64,000 nt of DNA from Xiphydria camelus (taxonomy: Eukaryota; Arthropoda; Insecta; Hymenoptera; Xiphydriidae): the NCBI GenBank assembly GCA_963678675.1, contig OY783193.1, positions 32,331,082 through 32,395,081 of the forward strand, given 5' to 3'. This document shows, piece by piece, positions 10,691-21,857 of the stretch. The notes under the pieces were generated by a model that was not told where the DNA came from, searched no databases, and saw only the letters and a list, made by a program, of their open reading frames with translations. Numbering within the stretch: the stretch's first letter is position 1; every line of letters starts with the position of its first letter. A program made the position numbers and the translations under genes.

Positions 10691-10845
10691 TTGGAATGAC
10701 AAACTCACGTTATGAATTACGTCATATATACGTAATTCAAAGACGTCTTTGGTGATTTTTGTGACGTCTTTTCGACGTATAAAAGACGGGTTTTGGTTTC
10801 CTGGGGAAAGTCACCAGCGATAGATTCCGTGCTCTCGGGTGTACC

Positions 10846-11453
10846 GTTCATGTACGGTTCTCAGCTCGGTTGGAACAAACCTTACAAACCAGGCAAGATA
10901 CGTTGAATTTTTTTCAGAAAAAATCCGGCATAAACGATGGTATAATTGTTTAATTTTTTTATTGCACATTTCTATGTAAATGCAAGCATTGAAAACTTTA
11001 AAAATCAATAATTCTTAAACAACACTGCAGAAAATTGGTTTCTCTAGGAAAAAAGATGAGATTTTTCTAAACAGGTTACAAAAAAAAATGTAAAAATGTT
11101 AATTTTTGGATTTGTTATGTATACATATTTGAAAATTCCAACTCACCCTCAATGCATCTGGAGGTCCTAGCTTCTTAGGAGTTGAAGATAGGGTAAAAAG
11201 TGTCATAATCTTTTTTGTAGATAATTTTATTATCTACAAGTTTTGTCTGGGCTGTTTTTCAATAGGTTACGTATTTTTCAAATTATTTGCGAAAAACCGA
11301 TTTTTCAACCCTAATGTAATTTTGTACACCCTTCCCCGGGAAGGTGATACTTCTTTTAACATGTTCCCTCTATTAATAACACCAAAACATAACTTTTGGC
11401 GAGTTTTCACCACTCTGTTACAATTTTCGATTTAAACAGAGTTTTTACTGGAC
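10846..11453. other. AT-rich non-coding stretch
   Basis: No gene is supported. A short hairpin, TAGATAATTTTATTATCTA, lies near 11217-11236. It ends at the target site of the non-LTR retrotransposon. Confidence 0.4.
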
Positions 11454-11465
11454 TAATATACGGAC

Positions 11466-11837
11466 CCCGTGCACCTCACTTACAAAGCCCAATTGACGGG
11501 TGTGAGGGGGAGTTGAGCTTCCCCTGCCGGGCGCGTCCCTAGGTGGCGGATAAGGGGAATGGCCGATCTGATCAACGCCCCAGTGGCGCGAAAGGATCGG
11601 TTAACGGGAGAGATAAGCACTTCCAATGGTGCATAAACCCACCAACGGGAGAGTGAAGGCTCTCGTCGTGGACCAAAAGCTCCCCCCAAACATAAGGTGT
11701 GAGCTATCGTGCTGAGATGTTGTATGGCGCAGGGGGTAAGATGCGTTCCCAAACGGTGCCTCCCAGATACCGGGCGCCCTCTGGGAGTAAATAGCCAAGC
11801 CCTGGATGAACGGACCTCTCCCCAGGTGATACCGCTT
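11466..11837 (+). promoter_or_regulatory. 5' UTR/internal promoter region of the retrotransposon
   Basis: This GC-rich leader contains GGGCGCGTCCCTAGGTGGCG and GGGGAATGGCC. Elements of this type carry an internal promoter at their 5' end; the exact site cannot be read here. The long minus-strand ORF across it is an antisense shadow. Confidence 0.5.
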
Positions 11838-12754
11838 ATGTCTGACACTCGTGGGACAAAAATGGACCTGAATAAAAAAAGAAACGAAACTACGGAACAA
11901 CCATCTGGGGCGGAAACGAACCAGATGGGGGACGGAGAAACGGACGGAAGACACAGGGTCGTCAAGCAGAGGTTGAGTGGAGCTGCGAGGCGACGACTGA
12001 ATAAATAGACGCAAGGGGGGTAAGGACTGAACAAGTCCGCACAACCCCTGGGACGGCGACAGATGGGGCTAGAGACAGAAGTGGGAGGGGGACTAAGAGA
12101 TTTAACCCCGAACACTATACGCCTAGCCCCAGCACGACACAGACTGAGAAAAAGACTCGGACTGAGACATACGCACAAAAGGCGACAAGAATGTTCAGGT
12201 GGGCCCTTGTACCAGAAGGGTACCCTGATAGACGACTTACGACGGACGAACTGACAGCGATCAAGAGGCTGCTTAAAGCCCAGATCCTGTCAATACCCGA
12301 CGGCACAAAGATACCCATCTTCGAGGGGATGTGGGAAAGAGACGGTGCGGCCGTAATAGGGTGCACCGACGAAGAGACTGGGATGTGGCTGAAAAGCCTA
12401 TTCCCAGAGAACAAGATAGGAAACCTCATCCTCAACGTGGTCTCGACCGAGGAGCTCCCGAAGCGACACAGGGTAGTAGTCCACGTTGAGGATGAGGAAA
12501 TGACAGCCTCGGAGGCAGTACAGTTTCTGGCAAAACAGAATACGGGACTGGTCAAAGAGGACTGGACGATTGTCAAGGGCAGTGAAAGCAAGGGAGCTAC
12601 TAGCGCCCACTTCGCTGCACTCGTCAATGATAAGGCGTTACGGGTCTTAGAAGCCTGTAACTTCAAACCTCACTGCGGGACTCAGAGAGCAACTGTGAAG
12701 TTGCTTGAGAAGAACCGCGGTGGGGATAAGGACAAAATTGAGAAAGACGGGTGA
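11838..12754 (+). pseudogene. Retrotransposon ORF1 (DUF4780-like), frameshifted
   Basis: The likely start is ATG at 11838. Its frame runs through a charged, low-complexity region ending RLSGAARRRLNK and stops at 12006. The reading then continues in another frame through 12010-12754, which contains TYAQKATRMFRWALVPEGYP and a DUF4780-like globular part of about 150 residues. One indel near 12000-12010 explains the break. The intact portion from ATG 12191 encodes 187 residues. ORF1 proteins of this group bind RNA in the transposition particle. The stop at 12754 is eight bases before the ORF2 start. Confidence 0.75.
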
Positions 12755-12762
12755 ACCCAGAT

Positions 12763-15700
12763 ATGGCTCACTCGACACTCAATGTTGTACAAATTAACTA
12801 GCATCATAGCAAAAGCGCCTCGGCCATATTGGTCAAGGAGCTAGCGAAGATGCACACAGGCATAGCACTAATACAAGAACCGTGGGTGGTAAATGGTGCT
12901 ATAAGAGAACTTGGAGGAAGCGGGAGCTTACTCTTCACGAACTCTGTGGATAAGATTAGAGCCTGCATTCTTGTAAAGGGAGTGCAGGCGGTTTTCATTC
13001 CACAACTGAGCTGCGGAGACCTGGCGGTAGCTAGGGTAAACCTGGCAGACAGGAGTGGAAGCAAACTAGAGTTTATCATAGGGTCAGCGTACTTGCCCTA
13101 TGACTCAGCAGAACCTCCACCTACAAGGGAACTCAAAAACCTAGTAAAAGAGGTGAGGAAAAGGAAGGGTGAACTCCTGGTGGGGTGCGACGCGAACTCC
13201 CATCATGTAGGATGGGGGAGCACTAACACCAATGCTAGGGGAGAATCCCTTCATGAATACATCCTGGCATCAGATCTGTCTATACTGAACAGGGGAAATG
13301 AACCTACCTTCATGGACCGAAGGAGACATGAAGTGCTGGATAGTACCCTATGTTCTGCGGGAGTACTGGATTGGGTGGGGGACTGGAGGGTTTCCAAAGA
13401 ACCTTCAGGATCAGACCACAGCCAGGTGCTCCTTACGATAAAAGGGCATCGGGAGGGGGCCTCTAAAAGGAACCCTAAAAAGACAGACTGGGATAGGTAC
13501 CTGAAGGAACTAAAACAGAGGATCCAGGACGTACCTACCCGGTTCTGCAATAAGAATCAGCTCGAGGTGACGGCCGGACGTTTCGCAGAGGCGCTGAGAC
13601 TGTCATACGAGGCTTGCAGTGTAGAAAATATCCCCAAGGGAACCAAAAAGGTCAACTGGTGGAATAACAAGCTGGCCTCAACTAGAGACCTGTTAAGGAA
13701 GGCTTGGAATAAGGTCAAGAACGCTAAAGACCTAACCAAGAAAGAAAAAGCACTGGAGGAGAGAAGATCCCTTCAGAGAAAATATAATAAAGAACTGGCA
13801 CATGCTAGGAAAACAGGCTGGAGGAAATTCAGCAGCAGCATTGAGGAGTATGCTGAGGCCTCCAGACTAGTTAAAGTACTGGGGGGAAAGAACAACGCAA
13901 CAATATACTTGGAGCACGGAGGAAACTCTGGAGCTCCTGCTTGAGGAGCACTTTCCGGGCTTTGAAAGAACGAGAGAATGGAGGCAAGAGAGCAGGTGTG
14001 GGCAAAAAGCACCAAACTGGGCTCTTGCTGCTAAAATTGTATACCCTCAGGCGGTTGAATGGGCTGTTAGTACATTCAAACCACTGAAGTCACCAGGTCC
14101 AGATGGCATCTACCCCCTAATGCTTCAAAGGGGTCTAGAAGTCATAATTGGACTATTAACTAAACTGCTTAGAGCTAGTGTTGCTCTTGGTACAGTTCCA
14201 AGGGTCTGGGGAGAGGCAAGGATTGCCTTCATACCCAAACCCGGAAAAAACGGCTATATTAAGCCAAGAGACTTCAGACCCATAAGCCTAACTTCCTTTG
14301 TGTTGAAAACCTTGGAAAGGCTTATGGATAGACACATTAAGAGTTCATACATAGCCGAACGACCTCTATCCCCTGCACAATATGCCTATAGGGAGGGCAG
14401 ATCCACAGAGACTGCCCTACACCACCTTGTGGCAAGGGTGGGGGAACAGATAGAGGAAGGGGGCTATGCTATGGCACTCTTCATAGACATTGAAGGAGCG
14501 TTTGATCGCACCGGATACAATGTAATAACCGAGGCCATGTCTAGTAGAGGGATACCAGAAACACTAATAGACTGGACTCGGAGCATGTTGGCGAACAGAT
14601 TGGTGATCGCCAAGAAAGATGATATAGAGGTAAGGGGGCGACCATCGGGAGGATGTCCGCAGGGAGGGGTTTTGTCACCTCTGCTGTGGTGCCTCGTAGT
14701 GGACGAACTCTTAGAACTACTGAGGAGGGAAGGATTCCTGGTCCATGGCTATGCAGATGATGCTGCGGTTGTGGTCAGGGGCAACTTCCTTAGTGTACTA
14801 AGGGACAGAATGAACTGTGCCGTACGAACAGTGGATGAATGGTGTAAAAAGACCAATCTCTCGGTGAACCCGGAGAAAGTGTCTGCCATGATATTCACTA
14901 GAAAATACAAGGTGGAGTACCCGGTACCATTAAGGTTCAGGGGGACAAACATCGAGTATGTCAGAACACAAAAATACTTGGGTGTCGTCTTAGACACCAA
15001 GTTGCATTGGAAAGAACATATCACATGCCAGATCGCGAAGGTATATGCCTCGCTATGGGCATGCAGAAGAGCAATGGGCAGAAACTGGGGCTTTAGTCCC
15101 AGGGTCTGTCTGTGGCTGTACAAAATGGGTTTACTGCCAAGATTACTGTATGCAGCAGTGATTTGGTGGCCAAGAGTAGGGAAGATCGAATCAAGAAACC
15201 GGTTGAAAGCCCTTCAGGGCGTGTTCCTGAGGGCTGCAACAGGGGCGATGAGATCCACACCAACTGAGGCCCTAGAGGTGGCACTTGATGTGCTGCCTCT
15301 TGACCTTTTGATAAGAGAAAGAGCGGAACTCTCTGCATACAGGATGAACTGCCTTGGGGAGTGGACCAGGGCAAGGACAGCACACACCAGACTAGGCGTG
15401 CTTGATCAAGGATCTATGTCCTTGAGACAGGATAAGATAGCCAGGAAATACCAGATCAGGAAGGCCTTTGTGGTCTACCTACCTGAGAGGAATCACTGGG
15501 AAATTAGTAAGAGGACTCCGGGTCCCACAGTCAGGCACTGGTACACCGATGGGTCGGGGTACGGGGGTCGCTTTGGGGCGGGAGTCTTTGGACCTCAAGA
15601 AGACCTCAGGGTAAGTATCGCCCTGGGAGACAAAGCCACAGTGTTCCAGGCGGAAGTCTTGGCAATAAAACACTGCCTGGAACTACTTGTAGAGCAGCGC

Positions 15701-16357
15701 ACTGCGAACAAGTATATTTATATTTGGTCTGACAGTCAAGCTGCTATAAAAGCACTCCACAGGACAAGCACAAATTCACAGATTGTGTGGGAGACTATGG
15801 AAGTGCTAGAGATTCTAGGGAAAACCAACAAGATTACTCTTGCTTGGGTCCCCGGACACACAGGAGTCCATGGTAACGAGATAGCGGACGTACTGGCGAA
15901 AGAGGGCACCAGAAAGGAGAACCTCATGCCAGTGGGAGTCCCCTTTGCCATGGGCAGGTTAGAGATTAAGAGGAAATTCCACAGGGAGCATTTTCACCGG
16001 TGGACTAATCTAGGAACTGGCAGACAGGCGAGGAATCTAATGCCTCGCCTAGCACAAAAGAGAGCCAGGTTACTAGTGAACATGAACAGGATAAGCCTGA
16101 GCATTACAATCAGACTATTAACTGGTCACGGAAAATTCAACTCACACTGCAGGAGACTAGGTCTATCGGAAACGGATAGATGTCGATACTGCAAAGTGGA
16201 GAGGGAAGATGCCCAGCACCTGCTGCTGGAATGTCCAGCACTAGGGGCTTATAGACACCGTCTGATAGGCGAGGCTTTTCCTAGCCTGGAAAGGGCTAGA
16301 GAGCTAGGGGTGGAATGGATATGTGGACTGGCCAAAAAGGCCAAGATGCAAATCTAA
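12763..16357 (+). pseudogene. Retrotransposon ORF2: endonuclease, reverse transcriptase, RNase H, zinc motif
   Basis: ATG at 12763 opens a frame interrupted by TAG at 12799-12801 (codon 13). It continues as an AP-type endonuclease: IQEPWV, a central GCDANSHHVGW, and GSDHS near 13410. A frame change at about 13915-13930 leads into the reverse transcriptase: DFRPISLTS, ALFIDIEGAFD, a GCPQGGVLSPLLW block and the catalytic YADD at 14750-14761. RNase H follows with YTDGSG, WSDSQAA and GHTGVHGNEIAD. The C-terminus has CRYCKVEREDAQHLLLEC, a CCHC-type motif. Without the stop and frameshift it would be about 1,200 codons, normal for this group. Confidence 0.9.
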
Positions 16358-16438
16358 GGTACACCCCTAATCACAGCGGGGCTACAATAAAACTATTAAG
16401 TTTTCGGTGGCGTTCAGGGATGATTAGCGTCCTAACCG

Positions 16439-16464
16439 CTTTTATTATTATTATTATTATTTAT
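16439..16464 (+). repeat. (TTA)n 3' tail of the retrotransposon
   Basis: The run of TTATTATTATTATTATTATT ends the element just before the second copy of the 12-bp target duplication. It replaces the poly(A) tail of other non-LTR elements. Confidence 0.8.
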
Positions 16465-16476
16465 TAATATACGGAC

Positions 16477-16870
16477 GCTTCGCGGAAGATAACCGGACGA
16501 ATTTGACGAATTTACTAAATTTGGGAAAAAGCTCATAAAAACCAAACTAAGAATGATATTTAAAAAATTCAAAATGCAGCGTATTACGGAAGAAAGAGAG
16601 AATAATGTAATGTCAATTGTATTTCAATATATATTGAAAATCATACGAATAACATAAATATTAAACATGAAAAACATATAAACTAGTTTCTCTTCTACAA
16701 ACAATATTTGCACATAACAATAATCATCGTTTGATCATAGTTTTATGTAGGTCACGTAATATGAAGTATAAGTATTACATTTTCAATCATTTTTTAATAA
16801 AATAACGTATGAAATCGCCCGGGCGTCGGAGCGGCGCCGCTCGAGTTGCCGCACGAAACGCCGTGGCGAC
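16477..16870. other. AT-rich intergenic DNA
   Basis: No gene, RNA or clear repeat is supported between the retrotransposon target site and the foldback element that follows. Confidence 0.4.
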
Positions 16871-16872
16871 TA

Positions 16873-18429
16873 AAGGTACGTACAAACCGGCCAACAAAGT
16901 GTTGGCAACATGTTGGCAACATGTTGGCAACAGGTTGGCAACAGGCGGAACAAGTTGGCAACATAGATGTTGCCAACATCAACTCGTATCTGGATACAGT
17001 ATTACAACGAGCTTTGACAAAAGTATATTTATTTTACAGTTTCAAGATATTAATTTTCATGAAACTCGTACAATCAAATAGGTCGGTTTTGAACGTATAA
17101 AATAAAGTGAAAAAACTGTTTTCATGAGAAAAATGTATATTTTATTAGCATGGGGTCCACTGGACCCCGTGTGACCACTATGGATTAATAAATTATTAAT
17201 AAATTGTCTGTCGTATATTCGCTCAAATGCTCTTCGCATTTCGTCCGTAGACTGGCGTGAGGGAGAAATTCGACACTCCTCGGGCCGTTAAAGCCATAAA
17301 TTAGATCCGGGAAAGTTCCTCATTACCACAGGGTCAAAGAGCGACCAGTTAGTTTGAAAACCTGCGAGCGACCGGAACAGTTCGCAAATAAAGTTAATGC
17401 ATTGTTTGTCTTCCCTTACCAATTGGTATAATTTTATTTATCCTAAACCCACCACGCAAGATTAATTTGGCGCGTAGTCCGTCGCGCAAAGACGGAACAT
17501 TGTTTATTAGAATAGATATTGCGGGAAACGGCTTATTTCGATTCGTCCGTTAATTAACCTTTTCCGGAGAAGGTGTGCGACGGAAAACAGACTCTAGTCT
17601 TTATGACTGTCCCGTCGTTTGACGGAAAGGATCGGAAGCGTTGAAACCCGTCCGCGACGGTCCCTGCCACATGTGGTCCCTGCCGGGCCGTGTCAAGTGG
17701 GCGGTAGTATATTTATTTGTATGTACTAGCTTTGCTCCCCAACCCCCGGGGGGTAAGTACCTGGCTCCGCGCATCGGGTCCCAAAGTCGCCGGGGTTTTC
17801 GGCGACACGGTTTTATCCACGCATTTATTAAAAAACTATTTTATATAATAATATATAATAATAAAAAAGGAGAAGGAAAGGATTTGATCCAGTCAGTATT
17901 TTGACATGCCGTGCCGATGACGCGATTAACCACTTTCGTGCGTGGGTCGGAAAATTTACCGTCGCCGCGGCGACGATCCTGTCAAGAAATTTGTGTAGCG
18001 GCGGCGACGGCGGGAGTAGCTGAGCAGGCGAGGAATCCAATAAAAATTATATTATAGTCGGAGAGTTATTTATGATCGATGTGCTATTAAAAGTATTAAA
18101 AGAGGTATGAATCGACTTTCTGAAATTCCGTCCCTTTTGCGTGGATGTTGCGAGGATGTTGTCAACTTTTTCCCATTTGAAATGGGAAACACGGATACCA
18201 GCAACAGGCGACCATTCTCTTTGATGTCATGCCGCCCGCTGTTGCTAGTCGACGGGAGACACGTGGGGATGAACGTGTTGCCAACATGTTGCCAACATTT
18301 GTTGGCTGGTCTGTACTGCTACGCTGTCGACGAGTATCCACCGACGAGTTGCCAACATGTTGCCAACACCGATATCGACGTGTTGCCAACATGTTGCCAA
18401 CACTTTGTTGCCCGGTTTGTACGTACCTT
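16873..18429. mobile_element. TA-flanked foldback element with GTTGGCAACATG minisatellite arms
   Basis: The ends are AAGGTACGTACAAACCGG and its inverse, each next to TA. Both arms carry runs of TGTTGGCAACA: about 16895-16975 in the left arm and about 18275-18405, inverted, in the right. The ~1.3-kb interior has no transposase. It includes a GC-rich patch at 17730-17850 that is repeated at 31105-31220. ORFs within the arms are translations of the minisatellite. Confidence 0.65.
17730..17850 (+). repeat. Dispersed ~115-bp repeat, copy 1
   Basis: From CTTTGCTCCCCAACCCC through CCACGCATTTATT the sequence recurs in direct orientation at 31105-31220. It may be a SINE-like or retroelement fragment; the family is unknown to me. 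Confidence 0.6.
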
Positions 18430-19400
18430 TAGAATCATCTCTCGAGTGCAAAGGGTTAAACCCAAAAACAATTTTTTAAATTCTTTTGCAATGAAATTAG
18501 ACCATTTATAACGTTTTATAAATTTATTTTGAGATAGAGCTTTCTCGCAATGCGAAGAATATGGCGCCATCGCATACGCAATGATGTATCGTCATTGGCA
18601 CTAAAAGGGTTAAGACAGGAAGCGCGCCAAGAAACAAAGGAGGATGGACATTCTCTTTAGGACTGGCTAGGATCATCCTTCGGTAAATGGACGACTCTCT
18701 TGATTGGGCCCCCACCATTCGCGTCCAAGAGATAGTTTTAGAATTTTTGTATCCGACAAGAAGATTTAGACACTCTCTCTGATCAGCAGCGACTCAGTGA
18801 ATACCTAGATCCAAGTCCGGGCTCCCCATAGTGCAGGAGGAACTTGCTCTTATTTTCGAATCTTAATTGTATTTCTTTTCTTATAATATACGTGTAACCT
18901 ATTTTCATTTTTACGTTTTCATCAGAGTACTTAGCAACAGTATTCATGTATTATAATTTTGTGCGTTTTCTTTATCGCTCATTTCTAGCAACATATTTTC
19001 TAGCTCGTCGCTATATCGAAAAGCTAGCTTTTCTAGCTACTGCTATTACTTTCTAGTAGTTCATTTGTTATAATCATACATATTTAGAGCTGTCATTTTC
19101 AGTATCTTCGAATGCACCGTCAAAATAGTGAGAGCAATAGAAGTTACACTAAGACTAACGAATTAGTTAAATTTACTGAAATGTCCTACCCTAGAGCACG
19201 ACAGTCACCTGAACACAATAAAATGCCTAGAGCGAGTGCTGATCAGTCAGTCGAACGCGTCATAAAATCACATTGACACGAGGCACGGCAAGGCAACTAG
19301 TGCAACCACTCGAATTGGCTATAAATGACAGGATATAGGTAGAACGCGCTTATTTCGTTATTTTAATAATCTCTATGTATATTTACATTTACGTGTTTTC
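18430..19400. other. Intergenic DNA, no gene seen
   Basis: Mixed-composition sequence with short random ORFs only. CTAGCT-type motifs repeat near 18985-19055. Confidence 0.35.
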
Positions 19401-19404
19401 ATGT

Positions 19405-19525
19405 GTACAAGATCATTAAAAACATTAAATGTTTGTATTCGTATTACGATAACCTATGCATGTATTTACATGTATATTATTCCGTGTGTACAAGATCGTT
19501 AAAAACATTAAATGTTTACATTCTA
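19405..19525 (+). repeat. Local direct duplication (~80 bp apart)
   Basis: GTACAAGATCATTAAAAACA near 19407 recurs as GTACAAGATCGTTAAAAACA near 19488, each followed by TTAAATGTTT. A small tandem duplication in non-coding DNA. Confidence 0.6.
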
Positions 19526-21690
19526 TTGCTTCCTCGATTGACCGTGCACGATTCGCGAAGCGTTCTTGCGTTATCACGTTTCTACATTCGCATCATTCAA
19601 TTTCGTCATCTTTATATACAAGTAGAAAAAGTCTTAACAGCGCATAATTCGTCACGTGCAATTATGAATAAATTGTACACTTCTTCCATAGTAGATATAG
19701 AATGTGTTTTACGTAAACGCATAATCGGCAGTATCACGTAGTACTGCGCTCTCCACGCGTGCAGGTACACACGCACGTCACCACTCCCCATACGCGCGTA
19801 AACATGCATACATAACACTCGCTCAACGTATACTCTAGTGCTGGCACATTCCTTTTTTTATCTTTTCTTATTATTTTTGTCGATGCCGAACAAATCAAAT
19901 TCGCGCAAATACAAAAACCTAGGGTGGAAATCAAACACACGAGGAATCGCACCCTACTACCTTTTTTTATGTGTATGTACAGCCAACAAAATACATAACA
20001 CCTTACGTCCTAAGTAACCGATTTTACAGAAAATGTACACTGTGAGTGAATTTTAATGACGTTTCGCGGCTTCTTTTTTTGAATGCATTCTGGTCCGGTC
20101 CATTCTTTACGGAAACGGGAGACAGTGACACGAAATCGCACTTGCCTTATCTATTCGAGGAGGGTAATGACAGTAACTAGAAGTAGCCTTTGAATTTTAC
20201 CTTCTGCAACATTTTCAGTGCCGAATTTCCATTAGCTGTTGCCATATTGGTTTTCCCAAAAGAATATCTAAGAAAAGCTTGATAATCTCCGCGGCTTGAA
20301 ACTTTAAACAGTGGCTTTCAGAATATTGCAAAATTACTGGAAACGAAGAGCAGAAATTTAAAAGCAGAGTATTCCAAAATTACTACGATACTCGTTACTC
20401 TGCTAATATCTAAAAGAAGTAAATACAAACGAATAAAAAATGTATGCGATTTTAGGAATTCTCAGTCGGTTCATAAAATCGTATAGACTTCCGAATCATT
20501 TCTGCTTGTTCTATTGGATATTCTATGCAGGGTAATTTCACGTTGAAGCGTTTAAACCGAACAAAAAAGTCAATTTACGGTACACTCCACTCTGTGACTA
20601 TATCCTCTGATATATCTGAGGATATATCCTCTGTGACTAATTGTAAGCATGACTTGATAGATGAACGTTCACGAGGCGTCACCTCTTCTATACATCTACC
20701 CGGTAACTCGTAGTGGCTGCTTTCGCACTCACTCTTCACACTCGTCCACGTATATTTATCAATGTCCAATAACGTTTTAAACCGAAAAAGAGAATGTACA
20801 CCGAGTTCAGTTTTTTCACTTTTCGATCAATAAGTTTACTAGAAATCTAAGAAAACTACTCGTTTTACATTTTCCCTTAATTGAAAGCATGGGCGGCAAA
20901 GTTAACTGTTCTAAAAATTAGTGTCGTAAATTATAATATAAAATTAATGCCTGTATGAATTGCGATACGATTTCAATTTCCGTGGAGTCATCGCGCGGAA
21001 TATACGTACACAGTTCCCTTTAAAAGCGATACACCAAAATGTTCGCATCTTGGGCTCAACAGCGTTTCACGAGAAGTACAAAACGTTATATCGATAATTA
21101 TTATGTTCTAAGGTTGTATAAACGGAATACATTTAGTCGTAAAACTACACGTTTTTCGATAACGTCTCACACCGCTCGTGGAATTTTCGGGAGCGTCGCC
21201 CTTTACAGAAGATTCTTACGTTTAATAAAAAGAAAGATCTAATCAGCCACAATTCGTATAAATCCTATTTACAGGCTATGGCAACAAAATAAGGTAAACA
21301 TTTGTTGATAGCACGTATACATTCGACGCAGATTTCGCGACATTGACATATGTTTCTCTCATTTGTTAAGTTACACAGAAAAACAGGGATCAGCAACAAA
21401 TCGCAAGAGCAGTAACAGCAGCAAGTGTATCTCTTGTACAACTTAGATTGTGAATCATTGGTAAAATAAACGCTCCTTGCTTTACATTCTCTGAGAAAAA
21501 TCATGCCGTGTTTAAATAGTGATTCGAAAGCGTCATTAAAAAAAGAAGAAAGGAAAATCAGAAAATTAAAATTCACCCCAATACGAGGGTGTAGACTTTC
21601 AGAGACTGCAAAACACCTGCCTCATCATCTCGACATATCTCCGGATTGTTGCACTTTTGGCGTTTGTGGTTTATTTACAAGTTGTTTCTA
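19526..21690. other. Intergenic DNA downstream of IntS3
   Basis: No coding region is supported. A hairpin with GATATATC repeats lies at about 20595-20632. Short ORFs on both strands lack domain signals. The 3' UTR of IntS3 probably ends somewhere here or in the (TA)n tract. Confidence 0.35.
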
Positions 21691-21700
21691 TGTACCTATC

Positions 21701-21751
<51 letters not shown>

Positions 21752-21778
21752 ATATATATATATATATATATATATATT
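21701..21778. repeat. (TA)n microsatellite
   Basis: An almost pure TA dinucleotide run interrupted once by AAAATGA. It lies ~80 bp beyond the IntS3 stop codon, so it is within or next to the 3' UTR. Confidence 0.9.
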
Positions 21779-21857
21779 ACCTTACTACCCTTAAGGCTAG
21801 CATAATTTGCTGCACACACGTAACGTGATTCATATGACGTATGAAGACACTGGGTGG

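Larger units (their letters stand above)
4173..10805 (+). mobile_element. CACTA/CMC-type DNA transposon, full length, two genes
   Basis: Perfect 12-bp terminal inverted repeats, CCCAGGAAACCA (4173-4184) and TGGTTTCCTGGG (10794-10805), bound the element, with GA on each side. Inside are a DUF4806-type gene (5047-7818) and a tnp2-like transposase gene (7890-9981) on the same strand. Both ends have ACGTC/GACGT-rich subterminal DNA, and the right end carries a ~24-bp tandem array. This layout matches the CACTA/EnSpm plan, although the tip is CCCAGG rather than CACTA. Both genes are interrupted by stops, so the copy is probably non-autonomous now. Confidence 0.85.
3992..10840. mobile_element. MITE family C, copy 2, split by the 6.6-kb CMC transposon
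   Basis: The left part (3992-4172) starts CACCCGAGAGCACGG and runs to AACGTTTAAAGA. The right part (10806-10840) resumes with GAAAGTCACCAGCGATAG and finishes in the inverse terminus. Other family C copies show these two halves are normally contiguous, so the CMC element jumped into this MITE. The junction indicates a GA duplication. Confidence 0.85.
11466..16464 (+). mobile_element. Full-length LOA/I-group non-LTR retrotransposon with 12-bp target duplication
   Basis: TAATATACGGAC occurs at 11454-11465 and again at 16465-16476, bracketing a 5.0-kb element. It has a GC-rich ~370-bp 5' UTR, ORF1 with a DUF4780-like region, ORF2 with endonuclease, reverse transcriptase and RNase H, a short 3' UTR and a (TTA)n tail. 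An RNase H plus a microsatellite-like tail fits the LOA/I superfamily; the exact clade is not settled. Three coding lesions make this copy inactive, although the intact ends imply recent insertion. Confidence 0.9.

Noticed and set aside
11480..12178. 232-codon minus-strand ORF
   Set aside because: Antisense to the 5' UTR and ORF1 of the retrotransposon; Ser/Arg/Pro-rich low-complexity translation with no domain.
17260..17640. Possible solo LTR (AATAAA and GC-rich stretch)
   Set aside because: No target duplication or paired termini; it lies inside the TA-flanked foldback.
17870..17962. tRNA-like or SINE A/B boxes on the minus strand (GTGGTTAATCGCG and GGATCAAATCC)
   Set aside because: Spacing and box matches are poor and no cloverleaf can be drawn; not listed as a tRNA.
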